NCBI GenBank assembly: GCA_947561715.1
Contig: OX387202.1
Span: forward strand, 20,659,001 to 20,723,000
Direction: 5' to 3'
DNA from: Ascidia mentula
Lineage: Eukaryota > Chordata > Ascidiacea > Phlebobranchia > Ascidiidae
DNA length: 64,000 bases
Position numbers and translations under genes: made by a program
Part shown: in pieces, positions 21,244 to 32,750 of the stretch
How positions within the stretch are numbered: position 1 is the stretch's first letter
Layout: every line of letters starts with the position of its first letter
The notes under the pieces: model-generated
Seen by the model: only the letters and a program-made list of their open reading frames with translations
Told to the model about the DNA's origin: nothing
The model's database searches: none

Positions 21244-22523
21244 CTAGTGCACTGGCCCAACATCGATAAAGACATTTTGAACATGTGTCTTAAGAGCTGT
21301 ACATCTTAAGCCAAACATAAAAACATGATGCCGAATGCTCCCGTACATCCATGGTTGTTGACCGAGAAGCCATGGAATTAAGGTCTCATGAATCCGTCCT
21401 TTAAATGTCAGATGTATAAAATTCCAAATAAGGTCACTTTCAACTCTTAGATTGTGCAATTTCTTTGAAATTCTGTTCATATTAGTTAAGACTGCATCGC
21501 CCGTGATGAGATTCACCTTTTGCTTCCTGCTATACAAAGCTGATATAAACCTACTTTCTTCAGAGCATGCAGGGTCACTTAAATAATCTGAATCGACTTT
21601 TAATTTTGCCTGCATTAGTTTCAGCTTTTGGTACTTGTTAAGGGAGTTACTTTCTTTGACAACTTCCAAAAGAGACTTTGTGACTACAGTGCACTCTGGT
21701 GCCTCGTTAGGTTTAGTTGTTGAATTTTGGGCTGCAAGGGCCTCTGTTATAACTGCAGAGGACACTCTATTCGCCTTTAAATCCACAATTTCTTTGTTCT
21801 TTTCCCGGTTTGTTTTTTGTATTGAGACTGAGGCATGTCGATTCTTTCCAGCAGATGAAATTCTTGTTCCTTGTGACTCAACCCCAGTTTTTGATTTCAT
21901 CCAAACCCTGTTTTTTGTCAAACTCAACTTCTCAATAGTTTTGTTTGTTTTCACCATAAACATCTTATGCTTGGGGCAGTTTCCTCTCATGCATAATCTG
22001 CATCCTTGTTTTGTTGACTTGGTTGGGGCAGAAGAGGAACGTTTTGATGATTCTCCACCAGTTTCTCGAATTAATTTAGCTTTTTGAAGCATGCTGTCGA
22101 CACTTTCAATTTCTTTTTGAAGCTTTACATTTTTTTCAACTGTTGGTTCTTCTTCTGTGGTTAGTTGACTTTGCTTGCTGTTATGTATTTCTTTTACCCA
22201 TGGCTGTAGCAAGCTTTCTGAAACATAACACACGTTCATTTTTTCATGTTTATTTAACACAGTTTAAACATTTCAAATTCGCACTCAGTTGAAACCTTGT
22301 TATAACAAAGACCATAGAGTTTTTACCAAAATTTTTTGTAAGGTAATAATGAAGCAGAATATTAAAAAGTTGCACTCTTTCCTGCTCTAGACAAACACTT
22401 ACCATATTTTTCAGCGCGATATCTTTCCAAAGTCGTCCTTAGATCAAGAGTTCGATGAAGAGTTTCGAGAAACACTTTATTATACGAACATGGAATCGGA
22501 GAAAATTTTAAACTTTTCTTTCT
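21244..22523 (-). CDS. Two-exon gene of uncertain identity (possibly TEDC2-like)
   Basis: A 974-base exon (22217-21244, TAG) has a good acceptor (TTATGTTTCAG). It joins in frame to an upstream exon ending at 22403 (donor GTAAGT), open back to about 22523: VFLETLHRTLDLRTTLERYR then ESLLQPWVKEI. The deduced protein is over 350 residues, hydrophilic, with helical N-terminal segments (VDSMLQKAKLIRE), a Ser/Lys-rich middle and a CRLCMRGNCPKHK cysteine cluster. The layout, a short helical N-terminus with an LxxxLxxxL-type repeat then a basic linker, vaguely resembles tubulin epsilon and delta complex protein 2, but I cannot show homology. The start codon is not identified: no ATG suits the first exon, and a further 5' exon is likely. 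The C-terminal 40 residues may be intron read-through. Confidence 0.5.
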
Positions 22524-25500
22524 TCAACTCATTTTATCGCTGAAAAACTCCCCGCAGGGGAATAACCACAATCGTTAAAATATTGAATGGAATTATTTAT
22601 ATATTTATTTTATCTGAAATTCCACAAAGTTAATTTGTAGTATTGCACGCTCCAATGGTTTTATGGGCACCATCTGTAGTTGTATATGCACTCATCAGTA
22701 TTAAACACTATGGGATCCGTATCAGTATGAAATCCCCCAAATTAAGTTCTGAAGTGTTGCATCAAACTTTATATTATTCTTTGTTATTCTTTGTGTATCG
22801 TAATTAGGTCGCGTACATGCGCATATGTTATTTCGAGGTAATCGCTTTGCTACACCCACACATATGGGGAAAATCTCTGACATAACGCAAGTAAATGTGG
22901 ATCATTGTTAGGTAATGCCTAACCAGCATTTTAATGGTTACGTCATGTTATGCCAACCTCATATAATGTCGTGCGGATATAACTAAAAATTTTTATTGCG
23001 GGACTAACGGCTTCTTGCGGGACTAAGTACTCGAAATTGACTTAACATCGGACGTGGATAATCCTGAAATTCCTGTTGATGAAGTCTCGCCGCATGGCAG
23101 ACGAAACGTCGTAAAATACAGCACGTCTATGCCAGAAGATCAGCGGATAACCCTATTTGTTGTCTGTGATGTAGGATACGGTATAACAATGATTTTAAAT
23201 TTCCTGTTGTCATGTTTAATTCCAAAACGTAAACTTTTGTATAAATTGATCAACTTGTCAATAGGAAAACAACAGGATAATTACATTTATACAGAATGGT
23301 GTTTTCAGTGAGCAATCACAGGGCTATCGCGCTTGTCGCGACGCATTCACTCAATGCACACATCTCTTTCACTATACCGGACAACGAGTCCGAAGAGCAG
23401 CACATGACTGCTAGTCGCACGGCGCAACTGACGCCTCAACTTCGCAAGTGACCAGACGCCATACACTTGTTTACTGAGCCTGAAGTCATGCATTGCTCAT
23501 AACCTTTATGGTTTTATCGGTGCCCATGCCATTTAATTTCTTTGTATATTGTTCTTACGCGTAGTTGCTTTTACTGCAAAATAAACATGATTTGATTTAA
23601 TTTGATTAGTGGACTGTATCGAATGCCATTCCTGGAAATTACTAAAGACATGTTTGATATTTTTTCACTGTTGATTCGAACTTTTGACACATGACAATAC
23701 GCAAAGCTATTATTATTTGTAAATTATCCTCAGGTTTTTGTCCTTGTTGTTTGCGCTTAAATTAAATGTCACTTGCTTCATTGCAACAAAACCGAAGCTG
23801 TTTGTCACGTAAAAATTGAAATATACCAGACAAGTCATATTAACGCGCCAAACCTATGTAGAAACTTGGGCCTAGGAAATTTAAATTGTTTGTTCGAGTA
23901 TCTGTACAGATTACGACAACCTTTCAACGATCTCCATAAGTGTACGCTTAAATGCTACGATTGATGAAGATGTTCGGAATGATTCAACCTCAGCACGCTA
24001 ATCCATGACGCACGTACAACACCTTACAACCACCCGGCAAACATTTTCGAACCGGGGGACTCCTGCAGCAAAACTTTATATTATTCTTTGTTAATTGTGA
24101 CAAACTGTATTTCCGCCGCGTATACGTGCATAAGGTATTTCGAGGTAATCGCTTCGCTTCTCCCACACATATAGGTAAATCTCTGACATATGGAAATCAG
24201 CTTTGGGTTCAATAATCAAATCGACGTTTTAATAATCCTGTCCATATTAATATTTTTCCTCATTTCGACCACGATATAAATATCGCCACGACCATAAGCT
24301 AAGAGGGGAGCGAAAAGAGAATAAGCTAAGCGCAGACTATGACAGAGGGTAGACTTTGACAAGTGGGGAGAAGGCTGCATTGAGCGCCTACGTGTAGTGG
24401 TCTGAGGTATGTATTATTGTTCTAATTATAAGGTTGTAAAGGTAGTTCGTGGCAAATATTCTTTTGATAGTCATTGGAGTCGGGAGTGTTTTCTTTCCGC
24501 AAACGTGAGTCCCTGCAGTGTTGTTATGTTTCGCCCGTTCAGTTGCCTGCCTACCTCAGAGCTTTCTTGGTTGCAACTCTTTCTCAAGTTGCACTGATGA
24601 TGGAAACGTTTGCACATAATGTATAGCAGCATATTAGCTTTGGATTTCTTGTTTAATATTTTGAGGCTTTTCAGCATTAATACACATACTGAGTAACTTG
24701 CGTTTTTGCCAAAGAATGTAAATTCGGCTTGTCATACTTCGAAACATTTTAATATTTTGTTTAAACATTTGAAACCGCTTTCTAATCTTTTACATTTACA
24801 CACCGTCTTTCTGACGCCATCGCTGCTTATCTCGCTTGCGTTACGTCATTCAACTTGTGCTACTTCTTCTAAGTCTGCTTTGTCGCGTAATCGCAGCAAT
24901 TATATCTTTGTTTCTGCGTCATCTGTGATATCTTCCTATATATTTGCGACTCTTTCCACAAATAAACAGATCCTAACATTCGGTCCAACTCAGATCGCAA
25001 TGTGGTTTCTTGGGTTACAACATTTGGTCTCCTAGATCCTAACATGTGGTCTCATGGATCACAGAGATCGCAGTTTCGTCTCAGAGTCCATGCATTTGGT
25101 CTTAGAACTTAGTTAGATCCAAGAAATAAACACTGATGACGATACGAACCAACATGATGTCAGACCGAGACTTTCTTGGCAGACATGCTGATGGGTCGCG
25201 AAGGTGGGAACACTTTTCAAAAACATTTCCTGTGGCTTATGACCTATGAAGGCACACTAGTACTAAATATTCAAAAAAAAAAAAACAATAATTACAGCTG
25301 CATTGGACAAAACACAGCAAGATCTGAGGAGCCTTCAGGAGGATATTATGCCCTATAGGATAGCAGTAACAACTCCCAGGGAGCAACCAAAGCAACTTTC
25401 TCGATAAAAAAGGTTTTTACCATTGCACAGAAAAAGGCTTGGGGACAACATTGAATTGCAAATTGCATGAGGTTTTTGTGATTTACTTTTTCACAAACCA

Positions 25501-25656
25501 ATCGACACTTTTGAAGACTTTTTCACTAAAATAATCTCCGACCTGGGGGCAAAATACTTTTTTTGACCCGATTGCGTAGACAAGAGGCGGTCCTAACTCG
25601 ACAAGTCAAATCAAGGTCTACTTCTGTAATTCAATTTTTATCAAAATTCCCGTGAA
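22524..25656. other. Repeat-rich intergenic region
   Basis: No gene was recognised. It contains a pair of direct repeats (about 22757-22885 and 24068-24190), a Penelope-type end at 23060-23130, a short repeat shared with MYO10 introns (about 23509-23560; compare 4312-4345 and 47924-47960), and another possible hammerhead-like stretch at about 24565-24615 that lacks stem II. Confidence 0.5.
23076..23106 (+). ncRNA. Degenerate hammerhead-like motif at a Penelope-type end
   Basis: TTGATGA (first base changed from the consensus C), then GTCT...GCC GCAT GGC...AGAC, then GAAACGTC. It matches the arms of the 10588-11813 element, so it marks a solo Penelope-like end. Confidence 0.4.
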
Positions 25657-27069
25657 CAATTCTACAAAACTTCACTCTCTCCATGCCATCTACATTCTTC
25701 CATGGAATGCAACCGGCAGACGCATCAGACGCGTCTGTGTCCTCCACAAACTGCTGTGTTAAGTTTGTTTATTACACAAGAGTGTATAAGGTCTAACCTT
25801 GGGAGGCGACAAGAAAATGATTTGTAAAGGAAAGCCAAAGCTAGTATGCTACTCATGCCGAAGCAAACGTTTCCAACACCACTGTGTTCATCATCAGTGT
25901 CAAGTAAGAATGAGTTGCAGCAAGTGCGCAGAGGGAGGCAGGTAACTGAACAGACAAAAACAACAACACAAATAAAACACGTGACAGACGCCACTCGAAC
26001 GCCCACGGCCGTGACGTCATCATTTGGGTTTCAATAAGGACCTGGGTGTTGACAAGAAACCTTGTTACACAATTTACCCTCACATTAAACCTTTCCCATA
26101 AGTTGGTGAAATGGCGCCGAGATATCCGCGCATTTCTGTAAATATTTGCGGTGAATTGGCGTGACTGCATTTTTGGGGTTTATCAGAGAAAGCCAAACTG
26201 AACTGAATCAAATTTACTGACATCCTCGAATCAGAAATCAACTGTCAAATCTGATGGATCAATGTTTATGTTTACATGGATTATCAACATAAAGCATGGA
26301 AACGGTTGCATGCGATATTACAACAACGACATGATATACAAGGAATGATAAAACGGAATATGTTGTCAATATCTAATTGACACGTTGACATAATTCTATG
26401 GAAGAAGTGGCATCCGAAACACACAAAATGTAATAATAAGTAGTGTCTACGTCATAATTGCAATTATTATGTTGTGTTTTTCTGGCATCAACCGTTTTTT
26501 TCATTAACGTCGGATAATAATCACGCTGTAAACCAAGTTAAACTGATTTACGGCGAACGTGCTATTCGTTCGTTGACACTTCCAGCAACAAGCCGCCTTT
26601 TTAAATGAGTCACGTGGTAATCCGAACTTAAATAACCTGGTATTTTCTATATAGGCCACATGTCTTTTGCGTAAAAAAGATACGAAGGGACAGAGAACAA
26701 AGGACATATAGGACAGAGACTTTTTGTGCGCGTGGTTTGTAACGTGTTATTGTTAATCCTCGTGCGCTTGTTTATTATATATTAAACTGATCGATTGACT
26801 TTGTGTTTGATAGCAGCCCATTTATCAGGAGTCAGATATATGGCAGTGTTAGTATAGACGTTTTAAGTAACGCCCTACAAATACCATGATGATAACAAAC
26901 ATGCAAAATGGTGAAGTTTTCGCTACTAACATGGAAAATGTAAGGATTTGTGGAATAAATTCGGTTTGGAATAATTACTTTCCTGTTATTTACGATTTAA
27001 AGCCTTCATCAAAAGTGGTGAAAGTATTTACAATGTCTGTCAATAATTGTGAATCAACACAACGTTGCC
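25657..27069. repeat. Third copy of the MYO10 downstream spacer (block D)
   Basis: Corresponds to 6816-8033 and 50425-51846. It shares with the latter about 200 bases (about 26478-26685) missing from block A. It ends abruptly just before a 33-base stretch that is the reverse complement of 61542-61574. No coding function is inferred. Confidence 0.9.
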
Positions 27070-27884
27070 ACCTCACGGACGGGCGAAACGGGATTTCCCC
27101 GGTTCGTCGTGATATGGTTGAAATAGCATTTCAAACATGTTTGTTGGAAATATCATTCCTTCCGAACTAAAATAGTTATCAAGGCATTGTATAGAGGTAT
27201 GTTAAAAAGCAAGCAAAACATATTCCATCAACAAAACGTTTGTTTCGTGCACGACGTGCTTCGGCAATGCTACACACGTCCTAAACTATCAAAATTCTCG
27301 GTCTTTTGCCAAATCTACCAAAAAACAAAATGCTCTTAAGGCCCGTTTACACACGAACACAGTATGGCACGGTACAGCACAGTCTGGGACACACGGTGTT
27401 TACACTACTGGAATAATCGAGCACGACTATGGGGATTTCCCTGTAATGAACACGAAACCGACAAGTGAAAGTGACAAGTTACGTTGACAATTTTTTTAAG
27501 GATGTCAATCTTGCCTTGCATTTCTCGGCCCCGCCAGCGTTATTATAAGTACAAATTGAAGTTGTTGCTATTGGCTGTACGTATTCTTTAACAAAAAGCA
27601 TGTACTGTTTTACATAGTTAAGGCATGTACTGCTTTTACGTAATTTTTTGCGACGCAAGGTAACACTACAGTATGTTGAACCAAACAGCACAGATTATGA
27701 AAAAAAAGATGGTATAATTGAACCAAAGGTTTTTCACAGCAGCATCCCGCTTGGACGCCGTTCTACACACCGCTTTGTAATGCAGTTACGGCACCATTTC
27801 ACACGCTCAAAACAATCGCTCACATGTCAAACGCGGTCACATCACACAACCACAACTAAAATAATATATGTCCTCTCCTTTTAA

Positions 27885-29808
27885 CCCTTTAAGCGCCACG
27901 CCCTATAATCAGCAATTGAATATTTTTCATTGTTTAAGTTCAGGAAGCTATAACTTTTTATCTACAAACGCTAGACTAAAAATTAAAACACAAAAATCAT
28001 ATACAAATTCATACTCTACACAATCATCGCTTTTCCAGTTCAATAACTCCATGTTTTGGAGTAGTTATATCCAAAAATGTAACCACCCCTACTAAAATAG
28101 CTTCCAAGCCATAGGTACCCTGTTTAAAATTTCCATAACTCCCGAAATTGTGCGAATTTTAAAATAATTCGACTGTTGACTGAATAAGTGTGAACACCAA
28201 GACGCAATGAAGCGAAAAAGCTGGGTCGCTGCGGTCGCTGCATTTGATATTTTTGAGCGACGGTACTGTCTAGTAAACTGAAATTTTAGGGAGTTATTTT
28301 GGTATAACCTACTTATACTGTTAGTTATTGCTTGTAAAAGGGCTTGTAAACTTTATAACACAGATCAGGCGTTTGCTAACTCATAGCAGATGAATTTGAC
28401 AGCACTTCTAAAAGATTTTGTTTGTTTGTTTCTTTTTGTGTTCAACTGGTAGTGTATGTCAGCAAGTTGATGAAAAAGAAGGCATAACATCAATGTATAT
28501 TGATAATTGAATAGACAAGCCTTCTACCAGTGCATATAAACCTTTTCCACAACATAACAGAGACAATGTAGAAAAAAAACAAGGAAAAAAATCAGTTGTA
28601 TGAAATTGAAGCTACCCTAATTACTGGGTGACGCCCGCAGCCACACCCACAACTGTTGGATACTTGAACAAATTGCATGAATATGGTTCCATATATGATG
28701 CTTTGATAGCAAATTATACATCAGGGATGTTACAGAGGTGACTGTGACATGACCAAATCATCATCATTGAACTTTTTGTGGTTCTGTTTTGGATATACCC
28801 TTCCGAGAACAATTGGCGATTGTTATGCAAAGAAAAGAATATGAATAATTGAATATACAAGCCAACTACCAGTGTATAAGCCTTAGCCACAACATGACAG
28901 AGACACTCTAAAAAAAAGACAAGGAAAAAATCAGCTGTATGAAATTGAAGCGATCGTATTTACTGAGTCACGCCTTCAACGACACCCACAACCCTTTGAT
29001 TCTTGAACAAATTGCATGAATATGGTTCAATATATGATGCTTTGATAGCAAATTATGCATCAGGGATGTTACAGAGGTGACTGTGACATGACCAAATCAT
29101 CATCTTTGAACTTTTTGTGGATATGTTTTGGATATACCCTTCCGAAAACCATTGGCGATTGTTATGCTGAGGAAAGAATTTACTCAATTGTCTATTGTCC
29201 GGAAAGCAAAACCAGTGTTATGGAACCAGAATAAAAACCTGTAACTATAAGTAATGAAGGTGTTCTATTTTTTTGTAAATTGGTGTTTTTTATGCTTCGG
29301 CGAAAAAAAAAATTTTTTTTTGTTTATTTATTATAATTTTTTCTTTATTTTTTTTATACTGCACCCTCATAATGTTTATTTCATGTTATGTACATTTCTT
29401 CCTGCTATTTTGTTGTTTTGTACGCAAAAAATACAGCAATACCACCACAGTCAAAATTTGCATGCGCACATCTCGCCATTGTGACGTCATTGAGAGAAAC
29501 GGAAACCGCCGATCGAAAGCTGAGACCCTCGCGCACAATTCGTCTGTAGAACGTTTCGCGCTACTTCCAACGGGTAGTTGGCCATTTAATTGGACATGCA
29601 ATCAGACCACCTGCTGTGCTGGTTTGTTCATAATGATAATCATCATCAAATGAATGACTAATTAGTCAAAAAATTTCAATGCAAATGTATTTTTTTTTTT
29701 TTTCAATAAACTTCACGCTTCAAGTTGTCTGTTGCTGAAAACCTTATGTCTCCAGGCCAATCACAACGGAATTGATAATTAATCAAAAAAAGCACCTCGC
29801 TTAAAGGG
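27885..29808. mobile_element. piggyBac-like non-autonomous DNA transposon nested in the MITE
   Basis: 1924 bases bounded by CCCTTTAAGCG and CGCTTAAAGGG and flanked by TTAA at 27881-27884 and 29809-29812. The matching locus (61254-61257) has a single TTAA, i.e. an empty site. The TTAA target and CCC-starting termini are the piggyBac signature. No transposase frame survives. It contains a direct repeat pair of about 340 bases. Confidence 0.85.
28493..29180. repeat. Internal direct repeats of the piggyBac-like element
   Basis: Units of about 28493-28840 and 28841-29180 share long stretches (for example TTTGATAGCAAATTAT and GATGTTACAGAGGTGACTG), but are clearly more diverged than the large duplications. 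Confidence 0.8.
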
Positions 29809-30369
29809 TTAAGCAGTCGCCTTGCACTCTCGCATTAATGTGTGCCGAAATGTGCCCAACTGTGCCCGAATTTATGCTCGTCGAGCAAAAGCGAGCACAT
29901 CCCAGCTCAGACCGGCACATTCCATCCCAGCACAACTCAGCACGCGCGCGCAATAAAACAAACACGGAATCGTCTGTAGTGTAAACGGGCCTTTAGTGTG
30001 TAACAACGTTTTTGCGTAAACAAACTTAATATTAGAGTTATAATATTGCAAAGTCTTCGTGAAAACTAATGTTGAGTAGCCACGCATGAAACGGAGAAAT
30101 CCCGTCTACCGTTCGTAACACTGGGATGAAAATGTACGCACAGCGACACCACGTGGTCACTTTCCAGCATTACAAACGCGCCATTAAAGTAACTCGCCAA
30201 CGAAACAGTGATGTTTCCACTGCAGTCAGTACAGTTTAGCTGTTTAGTAATTGTAAGGGGAAACAAAGTTTGCCCCCTGTTGCATTTCATACCGATGTTG
30301 ACGTTTGCACGCTTCAATGGTTTTTCGGGTGCTTTCCCTCATATTTGATAAAACTGATTTCTGGTCAAA

Positions 30370-31301
30370 ATGGCGGCCTTGGCTTCGCTTTGTGACGCTT
30401 ACGGTAGTGATTCTGATTTTAGCGATAACGACGAGCAATTTACGCAAGTAGATCAAGCTAGCACCAAAGTGAATTTGCCTTTACAGCATGCTATTTCTTC
30501 ATTGTTTGGAGACACCAAGTCGTTGAAACCCCAGGAACACCGAGGTCGAATCCGGTCGTTCCCCCATGAGCGCGGGAATTGGGCAACGTATGTTTACATA
30601 CCTTACCCTAAAAAAAGTTTGGATGAATTTAAATTCAACGTTGAAAAAACACTCGAAAGCAGAGAAAAGGGTATTAAATTATCTGCTTAAATTATTGTGT
30701 ACAGTTTTAAATGTTTGTGAATTAATTGATAGAATCGACATGGCATCTTGTGGATGATTTCCATGTGAGTATTTCAAGGACTAATGTCATACCTCACCAC
30801 TGCATAGACCCTTTAGTGGAAAGTCTCAGACAAAATTTAAAACGGTTTCGAAGATTTTCAATCACATTATCATCTGATGATTTGAATATTTATGTGAACG
30901 ATGAAAAAACAAGATCATTTTGTGGGTTTAAGGTAAGGGTGAAACTTTTTTGACAGCATTTCTTGTCTTGATTTGGTATCAGATTGTTTGTTATTGTTTG
31001 CAAACAATTCCAGATTTCAGCGCAACCTGCAATTCAACAACTGAATAAAGTCGTTCAGATCGTGAATAAAGCTTTCATGGATTTTCATTGCAAGCCTTAC
31101 TACACAAACCCATCCTATCACATGAGTGTTGCTTGGTATCTCGACCAATTCACAGAAGAATCCAAATTATTTTCAAAACTTTCATCAAATTGGAACAAAA
31201 TAGAATTGGAGAACCCTGAACTTTTTACAATTGATGTGGATGAGGTTGTTTGTAAAAGTGGCAACAAAATGTTTTCATGTAAACTAAGTTCAATCAGTTG
31301 A
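30370..31301 (+). CDS. USB1: U6 snRNA phosphodiesterase USB1 (intact copy)
   Basis: Exons 30370-30670, 30733-30932 and 31014-31301 give a 262-residue protein; human USB1 has about 265. It has RIRSFPHERGNWATYVYIPY near residue 60 and the two HxS catalytic motifs of the 2H phosphoesterase superfamily, HVSIS (His111/Ser113) and HMSVA (His203/Ser205), ending VCKSGNKMFSCKL. In the family this nuclear 3'-5' exoribonuclease trims the oligo-U tail of U6 snRNA and leaves a cyclic phosphate end. The start ATG is in TCAAAATGGCGGCC, a good context that also resembles a YY1 site over the start. Junctions are canonical GT-AG and phases agree. All catalytic residues are present. Confidence 0.95.
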
Positions 31302-32728
31302 CATCCACAATACTCACATGGACATCTGTATTGCCACCATTTCATCGGACTTTTAGTGAGTTTTTCCACTTTTTGTGGTCGAGTTAAATTCTTGTTTAGC
31401 TCCAGATTTTAACTGCTACATTAATCTTATAATGTAACATTTTGTTTTTTTTATATAATTTCTGTTTAACTTTTATTGATGGTCTCATACAGGTTTCATC
31501 ACAAAAACCTGTCGTGAACATTTCTAAACATGAGAACCAGCGGTGTTTATAAACGTGATATCATGAATTGCTGAACAGCCGCAAAATGCAGGTTTTTAAT
31601 TTGAACTGTTTATTATCACGTTGAGTTTATGCCGACCTAAACTCCATACATGAAGTAAAAACTGTGTACAAATTCGTTCAAAACAAAATTGATTGTGAAG
31701 AAAAATGCATATGAGCCATAACGAACCATATGATTTGATACAGTTGGATACTAAGCAGTTGTTTGGGCATAATGCGCTCCACAGTGGTTCGTCTCTATTG
31801 TTTGATGCCCAGTTACGGGTACCCAACTGACTTACGTTGGAAATATCTGTTCCTGGCTAGTTTGCGAGCTAGTCCAGGGCCACAGTCACCAACTGCACTT
31901 ATGAGACCCCTACAAGACAAAACCATCCACAGTGTCCCCAGGTCTATTTCAATAAGGTTGGAATAGGAAAATTTTGGCTAAAAATATTTGTTTGTAAAAG
32001 AAACAGAAAACAACAACAGTTGAACTGAAAGAAAAAGTATTAAAATTGCAAACAGATGTTGAAGAAGCAAAAGTGAAGTAAATATCCTTGAACAATATAG
32101 CAGGAGAGAATGCATTTAAATATGTATGTTCGCAATTTTAATACTTTTTCTTTCAGTTCAACTGTTGTTGTTTTCTGTGTTTTTTAAAAACAAATATTTT
32201 GAGTAACATAAACTAAAGAAGAATGCACCGACCAAATTGCAATTGCCAAACACATGGGAGTATTGATTAAAAAAACTGATCTGGCATCTCACACAGAATA
32301 CCTGTGAGAACAACAAGCAGCTCATCAAAATAATCCCCACCGATAACTGAAAGTTTATCTTAAGGAAAATCAAGAATTAAATATTTTTAACAAATCAAAT
32401 CTGCATTTCCCTAACTCCAAAGAAACAACTTTCAACTTGCAAAATGTTTTCATGACAGAAAGTTTGACAAGACAAAACGGAAAATTATTCAACACTTGCT
32501 TGCAGCACAAAAAAAGACAAGCCTTTAAGTATATTTGGACAAACAATGGGACAATACTACTTCGTGAAAATGATGTAAGTAAGATCAGAGCCATAACTCA
32601 ACTGCTGATTTGAAACAACATTGAACTTCCATCTCTATAAAGCAAAGTATTGTATTTACATTTTTTTGTTATTTAATGTAAACAATGACTGTATTTTATA
32701 CAAATCTACTACACAACATGTGTGTTTC
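31302..32728. other. USB1 downstream region, repeat-bearing
   Basis: No gene. It contains a copy of the short hammerhead-type repeat (31763-31960, degenerate core CTTATGAGACCCC) and an imperfect inverted stretch around 32010-32180 (GAACTGAAAGAAAAAGTATT and its reverse complement). The region is repeated downstream of the second USB1 copy (62790-64000). Confidence 0.6.
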
Positions 32729-32750
32729 TTGTTTTCCCGCCATTATTCAG

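Larger units (their letters stand above)
27339..29992. mobile_element. Harbinger-like non-autonomous DNA transposon containing a nested element
   Basis: Terminal inverted repeats AGGCCCGTTTACAC and GTGTAAACGGGCCT are flanked on both sides by TTA, the target duplication typical of PIF/Harbinger. Without the nested insertion the element is about 726 bases with no transposase, so it is a MITE. A sister copy without the insertion is at 60735-61437. It lies about 380 bases upstream of USB1. Confidence 0.75.

Noticed and set aside
24565-24615. CTGATGATGGAAACG, resembling another hammerhead
   Set aside because: A stem I hairpin is possible (TGCAACT/AGTTGCA), but stem II is absent, so it was not annotated as a ribozyme.
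29254-29653. Short frames rich in Phe/Tyr inside the piggyBac-like element
   Set aside because: They come from T-rich sequence; no transposase motifs (DDD/DDE or zinc finger) were recognisable.
31763-31966. 67-codon frame downstream of USB1, repeated at 63251
   Set aside because: It lies in the short interspersed repeat and has no protein similarity I can name.
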